Shown here: piece after piece, positions 1 to 10,299 of the stretch | Position numbering within the stretch: position 1 is the stretch's first letter | Layout of the letters: every line of letters starts with the position of its first letter | Assembly: GCF_025263485.1 (NCBI RefSeq) | Contig: NZ_CP079863.1 | Span: forward strand, 4,402,001-4,466,000 | Direction of reading: 5' to 3' | Source of the DNA: Mycobacterium sp. SMC-2 | Lineage (GTDB): Bacteria; Actinomycetota; Actinomycetes; Mycobacteriales; Mycobacteriaceae | Length of the DNA stretch: 64,000 nucleotides | Position numbers and translations under genes: made by a program | The notes under the pieces: model-generated | Told to the model about the DNA's origin: nothing | Database searches by the model: none | The model's input: the letters and a program-made list of their open reading frames with translations, nothing else

Positions 1-1287
1 GTCCCCGATGCTCACGGCGCACCCGGGTTGCGCGCCGAGCCGCAGCAGTTCCTCCTCGACACCCAACCGGGCCAGGCGGTCGGCGAGATAACCGACGGCT
101 TCGTCGTTGTCGAAGTTGGTCTGCCGGACCCAACGCTGGGGCCGGGCGCCGGTGACCACAAAGCCGCCCTTGCCGTCCGGCTCGACGGTGAAGCCGCTGT
201 CGTCGACGGGAACCGGACGGATGACCGGCCGCCGCGGCACGATCTCCGGCCGGGCGGCGTTGTATTCCGAGATCATCCGCCAGAGCCCGAATACCAACGG
301 CTGCAACCCTTCCCGCGACACCGTCGACACGAGGAACACCGGCCAGCCGCGCTCGGCGATCTCGTCGCGGACGAACTCGGCGAGCTCACGCGCCTCGGGC
401 ACGTCGATCTTGTTGAGCACCACCGCCCGTGGCCGCTCGGCGAGGTCACCCAGCGTCGTATCCCCTTGCAGGGTAGGCGTGTACGCGGCGAGTTCGGCTT
501 CCAGCGCGTCGATGTCGGAGATCGGGTCGCGGCCCGGCTCCGCGGTGGCGCAGTCGACGACGTGCACCAGCACGGCGCACCGTTCAATGTGCCGAAGGAA
601 ATCCAGGCCCAGGCCGCGGCCCTGCGACGCGCCGGGGATCAGGCCCGGCACGTCGGCGACGGTGAAGGTGTGCTCGCCCGCCGACACCACACCGAGGTTG
701 GGCACCAGCGTGGTGAACGGGTAGTCCGCGACTTTCGGTTTGGCCGCCGAGATCGCCGACACCAGTGACGATTTGCCGGCCGAGGGAAACCCGATGAGAC
801 CGACGTCGGCGACGGTCTTGAGCTCCAGCGTCAGGTCCCGCTCCTCGCCCTGTTCCCCGAGCAGCGCGAAACCGGGGGCCTTGCGCGCGCGCGAGGCGAG
901 TGCCGCGTTGCCCAGGCCGCCACGACCTCCGGCCACCGCTTCGAAGCGGGTGCCCGCACCGACCAGATCGGCTAGCAGCCGCCCATTTTCGTCCAACACG
1001 ACGGTGCCGTCGGGAACTTTGACCTCTAAATCCGCGCCGGCCGCCCCGTCGCGGTTGTTGCCCATCCCCTGCTTGCCCGACGGCGCGGTGACGTGCGGAT
1101 GGAAGTGGAAGTCCAGCAGGGTGTGCACCTGCGGGTCGACGACGAACACGATGCTGCCGCCGCGCCCGCCGTTGCCGCCGTCGGGACCGCCCAGCGGCTT
1201 GAATTTCTCGCGATGGACCGACGCACAGCCGTTACCGCCCGAACCCGCACGCGCGTGGATGACGACGCGGTCGACGAACCGGGGCAT
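1..1287 (-). CDS. obg: GTPase Obg (CgtA), 3' end cut by window edge
   Basis: Ribosome-associated GTPase acting in 50S subunit maturation and stress control. The first 429 residues are visible. They start with the glycine-rich Obg fold (residues 1-160, many GGxGG segments) followed by the G domain, with the P-loop GFPSAGKSS at about 166-174, the G2/G3 region [18 protein letters not shown] and the G4 motif NKID. The ATG at 1287 is preceded by GGGAGGA at a good distance. It lies 81 bp downstream of rpmA and rplU on the same strand, the classic L21-L27-Obg operon. The C-terminal domain lies beyond base 1. Confidence 0.97.
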   Translation of the reverse strand, partial: MPRFVDRVVIHARAGSGGNGCASVHREKFKPLGGPDGGNGGRGGSIVFVVDPQVHTLLDFHFHPHVTAPSGKQGMGNNRDGAAGADLEVKVPDGTVVLDENGRLLADLVGAGTRFEAVAGGRGGLGNAALASRARKAPGFALLGEQGEERDLTLELKTVADVGLIGFPSAGKSSLVSAISAAKPKVADYPFTTLVPNLGVVSAGEHTFTVADVPGLIPGASQGRGLGLDFLRHIERCAVLVHVVDCATAEPGRDPISDIDALEAELAAYTPTLQGDTTLGDLAERPRAVVLNKIDVPEARELAEFVRDEIAERGWPVFLVSTVSREGLQPLVFGLWRMISEYNAARPEIVPRRPVIRPVPVDDSGFTVEPDGKGGFVVTGARPQRWVRQTNFDNDEAVGYLADRLARLGVEEELLRLGAQPGCAVSIGD

Positions 1288-1317
1288 CGAGGATCCTCCC
1301 AACCGCCGAACGTGTAC

Positions 1318-1364
1318 TCACTGCGAACTTCGCGTTCGATTTTCGCAGTGAGCGCACGCTCGCG
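1318..1364. repeat. Dispersed palindromic repeat, family A copy 1 (rpmA-obg spacer)
   Basis: A perfect 10-bp inverted repeat, TCACTGCGAA (1318-1327) and TTCGCAGTGA (1342-1351), is followed by GCGCACGCTCGCG. Close relatives occur at 19061-19105 and 45207-45266, all between genes. It could fold in the rpmA-obg message and tune or attenuate expression. This is inference; no long T-run follows. Confidence 0.7.
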
Positions 1365-1368
1365 ATGG

Positions 1369-1635
1369 TCAGTCGGTGGTCTGGTCGGCCGCGGCGATGC
1401 TGACGGTTTTGCGTCCGCGCTTGATGCCGAACTCGACGGCTCCGGCGGCCTTGGCGAACAACGTGTCGTCGCCGCCACGCCCGACGTTGAGGCCGGGGTG
1501 GAACTTGGTGCCACGCTGGCGAACGATGATCTCGCCCGCCTTGACGATCTGGCCGCCGAACCGCTTCACGCCAAGCCGCTGAGCAGCGGAATCGCGACCG
1601 TTCCGCGAGCTGGAAGCGCCCTTCTTGTGTGCCAT
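1369..1635 (-). CDS. rpmA: 50S ribosomal protein L27
   Basis: Large-subunit protein whose flexible N-terminus reaches the peptidyl-transferase centre. The 88-residue product has the usual start [16 protein letters not shown] and the core motif [22 protein letters not shown]. Length is standard. It sits 15 bp downstream of rplU and 81 bp upstream of obg, as in most bacteria. The start carries no processed N-terminal extension of the Firmicutes type. Confidence 0.97.
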   Translation of the reverse strand: MAHKKGASSSRNGRDSAAQRLGVKRFGGQIVKAGEIIVRQRGTKFHPGLNVGRGGDDTLFAKAAGAVEFGIKRGRKTVSIAAADQTTD

Positions 1636-1650
1636 TTCTGTCGCCTCCCG

Positions 1651-1962
1651 CTACTTGATCCCGGTGACCTTCAGGACCGTCAGCTGCTGACGGTGTCCCT
1701 GACGCTTGTGGTAGCCGGTCTTGTTCCTGAACTTGTGGATACGGATCTTGGGGCCCTTGGTGTGCTCGAGCACCTCGCCGGTCACCGCCAGCTTGGCCAG
1801 CGCCGCGGCGTCGGTGGTCACCTTCGCGCCGTCCACGACCAGGGTGACGGGCAGCGAGACGTTCGCGCCGGGGTCGGAGTCGAGCTTCTCGACCTTGACC
1901 ACGTCCCCGACGGCGACCTTGTACTGCTTGCCGCCCGTCTTGACGATTGCGTAGGTCGCCAT
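1651..1962 (-). CDS. rplU: 50S ribosomal protein L21
   Basis: Large-subunit protein binding 23S rRNA. The product is 103 residues, [16 protein letters not shown] to KVTGIK, with the L21 signature near the C-terminus ([20 protein letters not shown]). The ATG at 1962 is chosen over the longer reading frame because a Shine-Dalgarno AGGAGC lies 5 bp upstream and the resulting length matches the family. First gene of rplU-rpmA-obg. Confidence 0.96.
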   Translation of the reverse strand: MATYAIVKTGGKQYKVAVGDVVKVEKLDSDPGANVSLPVTLVVDGAKVTTDAAALAKLAVTGEVLEHTKGPKIRIHKFRNKTGYHKRQGHRQQLTVLKVTGIK

Positions 1963-2176
1963 CGTTGCTCCTGCCTTCTTTCCTCTGCTCAGCCGCTTCT
2001 TCGGCTCTTCGCGCGCGAGCCACCGGCGGTGCGCTCGGACAAAGCTCAGTGGGTCTGGGTTGCGGGTCCGCGCCGACTGCCCGGGAGTCCCGCTGTCGCC
2101 GGCCAAAGTCCACACGGCCTGGCGACAACTGTCCTAGGGTACTTGACCAGCGGCTACAGGGTCAAACCGGGTCGGG

Positions 2177-4990
2177 TCAGTCCGCGTGGATCGGCGGGCC
2201 TGCCGGCCGGCCCGCCGCGCGGCGCCGCCGGGGACGTCCGAACCCCGATCCGGCGCTGTAGGACGCTTCGGACCCCTCGTCGGAGTCGTCGGAGTCATCG
2301 GAGTCGGAATCCTCGACGTCCAGGTCGTCGTCGTCCATCTCCAGGTCGTCGTCATCGTCGCCAAGGTCTTCCTCGTCGTCGAGGTCCTCGTCCTCGTCCT
2401 CGTCCTCGTCGAGATCCTCGTCGGTGTCTTCGTCAGACTCCTCGAAGTCCTCTTGGTCGGTGTCCTCGATCTCGGCTACGTCGCGCTGCTTCTGCTCATC
2501 GAGCTCGTTGGCCGCTTCCTCGGCGGACTCGTCGGACTCTTCGTCCTCGCGGCCGTTCTGCGCCGAGCCGCCGGCGGCCATCGCCTTGAACATCGGGTGC
2601 TCGCCGGGAGCGTGGGCCGGCACCTTGGCGACCACCGGCTCCTCGGCGCGGTTCTTCTTGGAGCGCCTGCCGCGGCGACCACCGGACTCGGACTTGCGCC
2701 CGTTCGAGGGGGCCGAGTCCACCGGGTCGGTGTGCAGCAGGATCCCGCGGCCGCTGCAGTGGGGGCACGACGTCGAGAACGCCTCGACCAGCCCTGTCCC
2801 CAACCGCTTGCGGGTCAGCTGAACCAAGCCCAGCGACGTTACCTCGGACACCTGATGGCGGGTGCGGTCGCGAGCCAGCGCCTCGGTCAGACGCCGCAAC
2901 ACCAAGTCGCGGTTGGACTCGAGGACCATGTCGATGAAGTCGATGACCACGATGCCGCCGATGTCGCGCAGCCGCAGTTGGCGGACGATCTCCTCGGCCG
3001 CCTCGAGGTTGTTCTTGGTGACGGTCTGTTCCAGGTTGCCGCCGGACCCGGTGAACTTGCCGGTGTTGACGTCGACCACCGTCATGGCCTCGGTGCGGTC
3101 GATCACCAGCGTGCCGCCCGAGGGCAGCCACACCTTGCGCTCCATCGCCTTGGCGAGCTGCTCGTCGATGCGATGCACCGCGAACACGTCGGGGCCGGCC
3201 TGGCCGTCCGGGCCGGCGGGGGGTTCGTACTTGCTCAGCTTCGAAACCAGGTCGGGCGCAACGGAATTCACGTAATCGGTGATCGTCGTCCACGCTTCGT
3301 CACCGGAGACGATCAGGCCGGTGAAGTCCTCGTTGAACAGGTCACGGATGACCTTGACGAGCACGTCGGGCTCTTCGTACAGCGCGACGGCGGCGCCGGC
3401 GGCCTTATCCCTGACCTCGGTCGCCTTGGCCTCGATTTGCTTCCAGCGCTCCTGCAGGCGGGTGACGTCGTTGCGGATGTCGTCCTCTTTGACGCCCTCG
3501 GACGCGGTGCGGATGATCACCCCTGCATCCGACGGCACCACCTCGCGCAGGATTTCTTTGAGCCGCTGCCGCTCGACGTCGGGCAACTTGCGGCTGATCC
3601 CGGTCGACGACGCGCCCGGCACATACACCAGGTACCGGCCGGCCAGCGACACCTGGGTGGTCAGGCGGGCGCCCTTGTGCCCGACGGGATCCTTGCTGAC
3701 CTGGACTACGACATAGTCACCCGGTTTGAGCGCCTGTTCGATCTTGCGGTCGGAACCGCCCAGCCCCGCGGCTTCCCAGTTGACCTCGCCGGCGTAGAGC
3801 ACGCCGTTGCGGCCGCGGCCGATGTCGACGAACGCCGCCTCCATCGAGGGCAGGACGTTCTGCACGATCCCGAGATAGATGTTGCCCACCAACGAGGCGG
3901 ACGCGGCCGACGTCACGAAGTGCTCGACGACGATGCCGTCCTCCAGGACCGCGATCTGGGTGTACCGCGCCCCCTGATGCGGCGGCTCGGTGCGGACCCT
4001 GTCCCGCACGACCATGACCCGTTCGACGGCCTCGCGGCGCGCCAGGAACTCCGCCTCGGTCAGGACCGGCGGCCGGCGCCGCCCGGCGTCGCGGCCGTCT
4101 CGTCGGCGTTGCCGCTTGGCCTCGAGTCGAGTGGAGCCGTCGATGCCCTTGATCTCGGCGTTCGCCGAGCCGTTTCCACCGTCGCCGCCGCTCTTGCCGT
4201 TGCGGGGCGGCCGCTCGTGCACCACCGTGTTGGGCGGGTCGTCGGGCGATGGGCTTTCGTCACCATCGTCACCCGAGCCCGACTTGCGGCGGCGGCGCCT
4301 GCGGCGGCGGCGGCTGGCGCCCTCCGCCGAACCGTCGTCACCGGTGTCGGAGTCCTCGGAGTCCGAATAGTCGGAGCCCTCTTCGCCGTCCTCCTCCTCG
4401 GCGTCGGAGGAGTCGCCCCGGCCCGCCTTCTGGCCCCGCTGTTGCGACTCTTCGTCGTCATCGTCGTTCTGGTTGTCCGGTCCGCCCTGCTCGCCGCGGC
4501 CGCGACCGCGACCGCGGCGGCCTCGACGCCGCCGCCGGTTGGCCGGTCGATCGGTCTGGTCGTCTTCGTCCTCGGTGTCGGAATCGTCGGAGTCGGAGTC
4601 GGAGCCGCCGTCGGCGTTCGCGTCGTCTTCGTCCGCCTCGATCGGCTGCGGCGCGACGAACAGCGGCATGTAATGCGGCCGCTCGATCGCCGTCTCCAGC
4701 ATCAGCCGGGATTCGGGTTCGTCGGCGTTTTCGCCGCCGGCGACGGCGGTGTCCTCGGCGCCTCCGCCGGGCTGGGCGGCAAGCAGGTCGCGTACGCGGA
4801 CCGCGTCCTCGCGGTCGACGGTGGAGTGCGCGCTGCGTACCCGCCCGTCGAGTTCGCTCAGCGCGTCCAGCACCCGCTTACTGCTGGTTCCCAGCGTTCG
4901 TGCCAGCGAATGGACTCTCAGGCGGTCCGGCAGTTCGCCGGGCCGGGTCGGCTCTTCGGATGACTCTGCAGATGGTGCACCGTCTACCAC
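2177..4990 (-). CDS. rne: Ribonuclease E/G
   Basis: Essential endoribonuclease of mRNA decay and rRNA processing. The 937-residue protein has a disordered N-terminal half (roughly 95-310) of acidic runs alternating with Arg/Gly-rich runs, then the catalytic core from about 340. The core holds an S1-like RNA-binding segment, the Mg-binding acidic motifs VVDVNTGKFTG and GGIVVIDFIDM, and the Zn-link CPHCSGRG. The C-terminal 150 residues are very acidic and end in basic [12 protein letters not shown]. The arrangement with an N-terminal extension is typical of mycobacteria. The start is GTG at 4990 with AGGAG upstream. No partner genes share the transcript. Confidence 0.96.
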   Translation of the reverse strand: MVDGAPSAESSEEPTRPGELPDRLRVHSLARTLGTSSKRVLDALSELDGRVRSAHSTVDREDAVRVRDLLAAQPGGGAEDTAVAGGENADEPESRLMLETAIERPHYMPLFVAPQPIEADEDDANADGGSDSDSDDSDTEDEDDQTDRPANRRRRRGRRGRGRGRGEQGGPDNQNDDDDEESQQRGQKAGRGDSSDAEEEDGEEGSDYSDSEDSDTGDDGSAEGASRRRRRRRRRKSGSGDDGDESPSPDDPPNTVVHERPPRNGKSGGDGGNGSANAEIKGIDGSTRLEAKRQRRRDGRDAGRRRPPVLTEAEFLARREAVERVMVVRDRVRTEPPHQGARYTQIAVLEDGIVVEHFVTSAASASLVGNIYLGIVQNVLPSMEAAFVDIGRGRNGVLYAGEVNWEAAGLGGSDRKIEQALKPGDYVVVQVSKDPVGHKGARLTTQVSLAGRYLVYVPGASSTGISRKLPDVERQRLKEILREVVPSDAGVIIRTASEGVKEDDIRNDVTRLQERWKQIEAKATEVRDKAAGAAVALYEEPDVLVKVIRDLFNEDFTGLIVSGDEAWTTITDYVNSVAPDLVSKLSKYEPPAGPDGQAGPDVFAVHRIDEQLAKAMERKVWLPSGGTLVIDRTEAMTVVDVNTGKFTGSGGNLEQTVTKNNLEAAEEIVRQLRLRDIGGIVVIDFIDMVLESNRDLVLRRLTEALARDRTRHQVSEVTSLGLVQLTRKRLGTGLVEAFSTSCPHCSGRGILLHTDPVDSAPSNGRKSESGGRRGRRSKKNRAEEPVVAKVPAHAPGEHPMFKAMAAGGSAQNGREDEESDESAEEAANELDEQKQRDVAEIEDTDQEDFEESDEDTDEDLDEDEDEDEDLDDEEDLGDDDDDLEMDDDDLDVEDSDSDDSDDSDEGSEASYSAGSGFGRPRRRRAAGRPAGPPIHAD

Positions 4991-5240
4991 GTATTCTCCT
5001 CAAGCCCCCGGGCGCGTCCTTGCGACGCGGCCACGCGAGGGCTTCGCTATGGGCCCGGGTGTTTCCCCGGGCTTGTGATGGTCTCGCCCCGAGCGGTTCG
5101 CGGGGAACGCACTCGGCGCCGTGCTGAATGACGGCTTGACATGCCGCGCACCAACGCGCTGTGACGATGATCGCGCTTGTCTAAGTCTTCATTCGGGTGT
5201 CCGAAGCCGGTCCGGCGACGTTCACCCTCCGTCAGTATCC
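4991..5240 (-). promoter_or_regulatory. rne promoter and long 5' leader
   Basis: No gene lies between rne (start 4990) and ndk (end 5318). A -10-like GATACT is read on the minus strand at 5239-5234, which would give a leader of about 235 nt. Long rne leaders of this size have been described in mycobacteria. The leader contains a perfect GC hairpin at 5053-5072 (GCCCGGG, 6-nt loop, CCCGGGC). A role in RNase E self-regulation is plausible but inferred; the promoter position is not proven. Confidence 0.45.
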
Positions 5241-5317
5241 CACATCACTCGGCGGGCCCACCCGCCCCCGAGCAAACGCGCCGTCCGCGGCGTGACGCGC
5301 CCCCGTCAGCGGGCACG

Positions 5318-5728
5318 CTACGCGTCCGGAAACCAGAGCTGGATTTCGCGCTTGGCGGACTCCGGGGAATCGGACCCGTGCACCAGATTGAACTGCGTCT
5401 CTAGCCCGAAATCGCCCCGGATCGTCCCGGGTGTTGCCTTCTCCACCGGGTCGGTGCCCCCCGCGAGCTGCCGAAACGCGGCGATCGCCCGCGGTCCCTC
5501 GACAATCGCCGCCACCACCGGCCCCGAGGTGATGAACTCCAGCAGCGAGCCGAAGAACGGCTTGCCTTCGTGCTCGGCGTAATGCGCGGCGGCCAGGTCC
5601 TGGCTGACGCGCCGGAGCTCCAGCGCAGCGATGGTCAGGCCCTTCCGCTCGATGCGGCCGATGATTTCCCCCACCAACTGCCGCTCGACGCCGTCCGGCT
5701 TGATCAGTACCAGGGTCCGTTCCGTCAC
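5318..5728 (-). CDS. ndk: Nucleoside diphosphate kinase
   Basis: Transfers the gamma phosphate of ATP to NDPs through a phospho-histidine, keeping NTP pools balanced. The 136-residue product begins [20 protein letters not shown] and carries the active-site histidine at position 117 in NLVHGSDS. It is full length for the family. The neighbours (DUF4233, folC, valS) run in the same direction with a 54-bp gap upstream. Confidence 0.98.
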   Translation of the reverse strand: MTERTLVLIKPDGVERQLVGEIIGRIERKGLTIAALELRRVSQDLAAAHYAEHEGKPFFGSLLEFITSGPVVAAIVEGPRAIAAFRQLAGGTDPVEKATPGTIRGDFGLETQFNLVHGSDSPESAKREIQLWFPDA

Positions 5729-5782
5729 GGCGCACAGCGTACAGAACCGGGCGGCGACCGCGGTCGGCCCTTTACGGGCCGC

Positions 5783-6133
5783 CTAGAGCCGGCGGCGCCG
5801 CACCTCGGCGCGGAAGTACGCGAGCAAGGCCCACAACCCGGTGAACAGCACCCCGATGAACCCGACGCCCGGGTACACCGCGAAGCCGGCGAGCAGGACC
5901 GCCTGGACGCTCAGGTTCACCCAGATCGCCCACGGTTTGCGCTGCACCACGCAGAGCAGGACGAGCAGCGCGGCCACGCCGATCAGATAGCCCAGCGACA
6001 CCGGCGTCAGCCCACCACCGACCGCGCCCACCACCGGGATCGCCAGCAACACCACGATCGCTTCCAGCAGCAGCGTCGCGGCCATCACCGCTCCGAAGCT
6101 CTTCCAGGGGTCGGCCCGATTCTGGTCGGTCAT
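5783..6133 (-). CDS. DUF4233 membrane protein (Rv2446c-like)
   Basis: Small integral membrane protein of 116 residues with four likely hydrophobic spans (about 14-38, 43-63, 67-88, 90-108) and a basic tail RAEVRRRRL. Its function is unknown. Its ATG overlaps the folC stop codon by 4 bp (ATGA), so it is translationally coupled to folC. This order, folC then DUF4233 then ndk, is conserved in mycobacteria. Confidence 0.85.
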   Translation of the reverse strand: MTDQNRADPWKSFGAVMAATLLLEAIVVLLAIPVVGAVGGGLTPVSLGYLIGVAALLVLLCVVQRKPWAIWVNLSVQAVLLAGFAVYPGVGFIGVLFTGLWALLAYFRAEVRRRRL

Positions 6134-7572
6134 TCCGGATCACGACCGAACAGGGTCCGCGCCGCCCCGGCGGTGACGACCGAGCCGGTGATGACGATCC
6201 CGGTTCCGGAGAACGCTTCGGCTTCCCCGTGCAACGTCGCGTCGTCAACCAGCGCGGTCGCGGCGTCGATGGCGTCGCGCAGGTTCTCGGCGGAGACCAC
6301 CCGGTCGGGCCCGAAGCGCTCCCCCGCCGCCAGCGCCAGCGACTCGACGTCCAGTGCCCGCGGCGACCCGTTGTGGGTCACCACGACGGAGTCCAACACC
6401 GGCTCGAGCGCGGCGAGGATGCCGTTCACGTCCTTGTCGCCCAGCACGCTTAGCACCCCGACCAGGTATCGGAAATCGAATTCGTCGCTCAGGGTCTGCG
6501 CCAGCGCGGCGGCACCGGCCGGATTGTGCGCGGCGTCGACGAACACCGTGGGCGCGCTGCGCATGCGTTCCAGGCGGCCCGGGCTCCTGACGGCGGCGAA
6601 CCCGGCCCGCACCGCCTCGATGTCGAGTTGCCGCTGCGCGCCGGCGCCGAAGAACGCTTCCACCGCCGCGAGCGCCACCGCGGCGTTGTGCGCCTGGTGT
6701 TCGCCGTGCAGCGGGAGATAGATGTCGGAATACACCCCGCCGAGGCCCTGCAGCTGCAGCACCTGTCCGCCGATCGCGACCTGACGGCCCAGGACCGCGA
6801 ACTCTGAGTCCTCGCGGGCCACGGCGGCGTCGGCGCGCACGGTCTGGGCCAGCAGCACCTCCATCGCTTCCGGCGCCTGGCGCGCGAGGACCGCGACGGT
6901 GTCGGGCGCACCCTCGGGAGCCTTGGTGATGATCCCCGCCTTCTCGCCGGCGATGCCGGCCAGGTCGTCGCCGAGGTACTCGACGTGGTCGACGCCGACG
7001 GGGGTGATGACCGCCACCGGCGCGTTGATCACGTTGGTGGCATCCCACCGCCCGCCCATGCCGACCTCGACGACCGCGACGTCGACGGGCGCGTCGGCGA
7101 AAGCGGCGAACGCCATGGCGGTCAGCACCTCGAACTTGCTCATCGCCGGCCCGCCGGCGGCCTGTGACTGCGCGTCGATCATGTGCACGAACGGCTCGAT
7201 CTCCCGGTACGTGGACACGTACTGCGCCGGGGTGATCGGCCGTCCGTCGATCGCGATGCGCTCCACCGCCGATTGCAGGTGCGGGCTGGTGGTCCGCCCC
7301 GTGCGCCGGTGCAGCGCGGTCACCAGAGCGTCCACCATGCGCGCCACCGACGTCTTGCCGTTGGTGCCGGCGATGTGGATCGAGGGATAGGCCAGTTGCG
7401 GTGAGCCCAGCAAGTCCATCAGTGCGCTGATCCTGGTCAGGCTCGGATCGATCTTCGTCTCCGGCCAGCGTTGGTCCAGCAGATGTTCGACTTGCAGCAG
7501 CGCGGCGATCTCGTCCGGGGTGGGAGCCAGGCTGGTTTCGCCGCGCTCGGGCCAGTCGGGGGGCTCGGTCAT
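6130..7572 (-). CDS. folC: Folylpolyglutamate synthase / dihydrofolate synthase
   Basis: Mur-ligase-family enzyme adding glutamate to dihydropteroate or tetrahydrofolate with ATP. The 480 residues carry the P-loop IHIAGTNGKTSVAR, a Mur-type centre DVAVVEVGMGGRWDATN and a C-terminal ligase domain with VFVDAAHNPAGA. A longer in-frame extension to 7665 exists but overlaps valS. The ATG at 7572, 7 bp after the valS stop, gives MTEPPDWPERGE and a family-like length. Coupled to the downstream DUF4233 gene by a 4-bp overlap. Confidence 0.95.
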   Translation of the reverse strand: MTEPPDWPERGETSLAPTPDEIAALLQVEHLLDQRWPETKIDPSLTRISALMDLLGSPQLAYPSIHIAGTNGKTSVARMVDALVTALHRRTGRTTSPHLQSAVERIAIDGRPITPAQYVSTYREIEPFVHMIDAQSQAAGGPAMSKFEVLTAMAFAAFADAPVDVAVVEVGMGGRWDATNVINAPVAVITPVGVDHVEYLGDDLAGIAGEKAGIITKAPEGAPDTVAVLARQAPEAMEVLLAQTVRADAAVAREDSEFAVLGRQVAIGGQVLQLQGLGGVYSDIYLPLHGEHQAHNAAVALAAVEAFFGAGAQRQLDIEAVRAGFAAVRSPGRLERMRSAPTVFVDAAHNPAGAAALAQTLSDEFDFRYLVGVLSVLGDKDVNGILAALEPVLDSVVVTHNGSPRALDVESLALAAGERFGPDRVVSAENLRDAIDAATALVDDATLHGEAEAFSGTGIVITGSVVTAGAARTLFGRDPE

Positions 7573-7579
7573 CGAACCC

Positions 7580-10237
7580 TCACTGCAACCCGGCGAGCCG
7601 CGCGGTGATCCGGTCGGTCTCGTCCTGGGCCACCCGCTGGCGGTCCCGGATCTTGTCGACGACATTCTGCGGGGCCTTGGCCAGAAAGTCGTCGTTGGCC
7701 AATTTGGCGGTGGTGGAAGCCAATTCCTTCTGCGCTGCGGCGAGGTCTTTCTCCAGGCGGCGGCGTTCCGCGGCGACGTCGATGGTGCCCGAGGTGTCCA
7801 GTTCGACGACGACCGTGCTGTCCATGCCGGGGCCGAGCCGCACCTCCAGCGACACCGACGGCTGAAAATCCTCGCCCGGCTCGGTCAGCCAGGCCAGCGA
7901 GGTCACCGCGGCCACCTGGGCGCTCAGGTCCGCGCCCGCCACCCCGGTGAGCCGGGCCGGCACCTTCTGCCGATCGGCCAGGCCTTGATCGCTGCGGAAT
8001 CGCCGGACCTCGGTGACCAGCCTCTGCATATCGCTGATCCGCTGTGCGGCAACGGGATCCAGTTTCAGACCCGACGATTCGGGCCAGTCGGCGATCACCA
8101 GCGACTCCTGGTGGGTCAGCGCCTGCCACAACGCCTCGGTGAGGAACGGGATGACGGGGTGCAGCAGCCGCAGCAACGTGTCCAGCACGGCGGCGAGCAC
8201 GGCGGTGGTGTATGCGTTCCCCTCGGCCAGCTGTGTCTTGGCCAATTCGACGTACCAGTCGCAGAATTCGTCCCAGGCGAAGTGGTAGAGCGCTTCGCAG
8301 GCGCGGCTGAACTCGTAACCGTCGAGTGCCGAATCGACTTCGGCGCGAACCTCTTCCACCCGTCCCAGGATCCAGCGGTCGGCATCGGTCAGCTGGTCAG
8401 GAGCCGGCAACGGAACCACTGCCGCGCCATTGAGCAACGCGTAGCGGGTGGCGTTGAACAGCTTGGTACAGAAATTGCGTGACGCCCGGACGGCGTCCTC
8501 GCCGACGGCCAGGTCACCGCCGGGGCTGGCGCCGCGAGCGAGCGTGAACCTCAGCGCGTCCGCCCCGAACATGTCCACCCAGTCCAGCGGGTCGATGACG
8601 TTGCCCTTGGACTTACTCATCTTCCGGCCGAATTCGTCGCGGATCAGCCCATGCAGGAACACGTTGGTGAACGGCACCTGCGGGCCGCGGCGGCCGTCGA
8701 GGGTGATGGCGTCGTCGCCCCCCACGAACGTGCCGAACATCATCATCCGCGCCACCCAGAAGAACAAGATGTCGTATCCGGTGACCAAAACGCTTGTGGG
8801 GTAGAACTTTTCCAGCTCCGGAGTCTTCTCCGGCCAGCCCAATGTGGAGAACGGCCACAAGGCCGACGAGAACCAGGTGTCCAGCACGTCGTGGTCCTGC
8901 TCCCAGCCCTCCGGCGGTGTCTCGTCGGGGCCGACGCACACCTGCTCGCCGCCCGGCCCGTACCAGATCGGGATCCGATGACCCCACCACAGCTGCCGCG
9001 AAATACACCAGTCGTGCATATCGTCGACCCAGGCGAACCAGCGCGGTTCCAGGCTGGCGGGGTGAATCACGGTGTCGCCGTTGCGAACCGCATCACCGGC
9101 GGCCTTGGCCAGCGTTTCGACCCGGACCCACCATTGCAGCGACAGCCGCGGCTCGATCGGCTCACCGGTGCGTTCGGAATGCCCGACGCTGTGCAGGTAA
9201 GGGCGCTTCTCTTCGACGACACGTCCCTGGGCGGCCAACGCCTCCCGCACCGCGACCCGGGCCTCGAAGCGGTCCATGCCGTCGAATCGCGTTCCGGTGT
9301 CGGCGATCCGGCCCTTGGTGTCCATGATCGAGATCATCGGCAGCTGGTGCCGCAGGCCGATTTCGAAGTCGTTCGGGTCGTGGGCGGGAGTGACTTTGAC
9401 TGCGCCCGTGCCGAATTCCGGGTCGACGTGTTCGTCGGCGACGACGAGGAGCTGCCGGTCCACGAAGGGATGCGGCAGGGTGCTGCCGACCAGGTGACGG
9501 TAGCGCTCGTCGTCCGGGTGGACCGCGACGGCGGTGTCGCCGAGCATCGTCTCGACGCGCGTGGTGGCGACCACGATGTGGGGTTGGGAATCGTCGAGCG
9601 AGCCGTAGCGGAACGACACCAGTTCGCCTTCGACGTCTTGGTAGTTGACCTCGAGGTCGGAGATCGCCGTCTCGAGCACCGGGGACCAGTTGACCAGCCG
9701 CTCGGCCCGATAGATCAGCCCCGCGTCGTAAAGCCGCTTGAAGATCGTGCGCACCGCCCGGGACAGGCCTTCGTCCATGGTGAACCGGTCGCGGCTCCAG
9801 GCCACCCCGTCGCCCAGCCGGCGCATCTGACCGCCGATGGCACCACCGGACTCGCGCTTCCAGTCCCACACCTTCTCGACGAACAGCTCCCGGCCGAAGT
9901 CCTCTTTGGTCTTGCCGTCGACGGCGAGCTGCTTTTCCACCACGCTCTGGGTCGCGATGCCCGCGTGATCCATGCCCGGCTGCCAGAGCACCTCATATCC
10001 CTGCATCCGCTTGCGGCGCGTCAGGGCGTCCATCATGGTGTGCTCCAGCGCATGCCCCATGTGCAGGCTGCCGGTGACGTTCGGCGGTGGCAGCACGATC
10101 GAGTACCCGGGTTTGGCGCTCGTCGGGTCAGCCTCGAAGTAGCCCGCGTCGAGCCACTTCTGATAGATCGCGCTTTCGGCCGCAGCCGGATCCCACGACT
10201 TCGGCAGGTCGGTGGCGGGGCTGGGGCTGGCGGTCAC
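7580..10237 (-). CDS. valS: Valyl-tRNA synthetase
   Basis: Class I aminoacyl-tRNA synthetase charging tRNA-Val. The 885-residue protein contains the HIGH-type motif [12 protein letters not shown], an editing domain, the KMSKS loop [14 protein letters not shown], the anticodon-binding domain and a C-terminal coiled-coil arm ([21 protein letters not shown]). The start is GTG at 10237, with no clear Shine-Dalgarno. First gene of the valS-folC-DUF4233 run. Confidence 0.97.
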   Translation of the reverse strand: MTASPSPATDLPKSWDPAAAESAIYQKWLDAGYFEADPTSAKPGYSIVLPPPNVTGSLHMGHALEHTMMDALTRRKRMQGYEVLWQPGMDHAGIATQSVVEKQLAVDGKTKEDFGRELFVEKVWDWKRESGGAIGGQMRRLGDGVAWSRDRFTMDEGLSRAVRTIFKRLYDAGLIYRAERLVNWSPVLETAISDLEVNYQDVEGELVSFRYGSLDDSQPHIVVATTRVETMLGDTAVAVHPDDERYRHLVGSTLPHPFVDRQLLVVADEHVDPEFGTGAVKVTPAHDPNDFEIGLRHQLPMISIMDTKGRIADTGTRFDGMDRFEARVAVREALAAQGRVVEEKRPYLHSVGHSERTGEPIEPRLSLQWWVRVETLAKAAGDAVRNGDTVIHPASLEPRWFAWVDDMHDWCISRQLWWGHRIPIWYGPGGEQVCVGPDETPPEGWEQDHDVLDTWFSSALWPFSTLGWPEKTPELEKFYPTSVLVTGYDILFFWVARMMMFGTFVGGDDAITLDGRRGPQVPFTNVFLHGLIRDEFGRKMSKSKGNVIDPLDWVDMFGADALRFTLARGASPGGDLAVGEDAVRASRNFCTKLFNATRYALLNGAAVVPLPAPDQLTDADRWILGRVEEVRAEVDSALDGYEFSRACEALYHFAWDEFCDWYVELAKTQLAEGNAYTTAVLAAVLDTLLRLLHPVIPFLTEALWQALTHQESLVIADWPESSGLKLDPVAAQRISDMQRLVTEVRRFRSDQGLADRQKVPARLTGVAGADLSAQVAAVTSLAWLTEPGEDFQPSVSLEVRLGPGMDSTVVVELDTSGTIDVAAERRRLEKDLAAAQKELASTTAKLANDDFLAKAPQNVVDKIRDRQRVAQDETDRITARLAGLQ

Positions 10238-10299
10238 CCGTCAATTCTAGGGAGCGCCGTTCACCCCGATGTAAGTGCCCAAATCGCAGGTGAGTCGGC

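Noticed and set aside
2186..4963. A 925-residue open frame on the plus strand opposite rne
   Set aside because: It mirrors the codon structure of rne; repetitive V/G/L composition, no family features. An antisense artefact of high GC.
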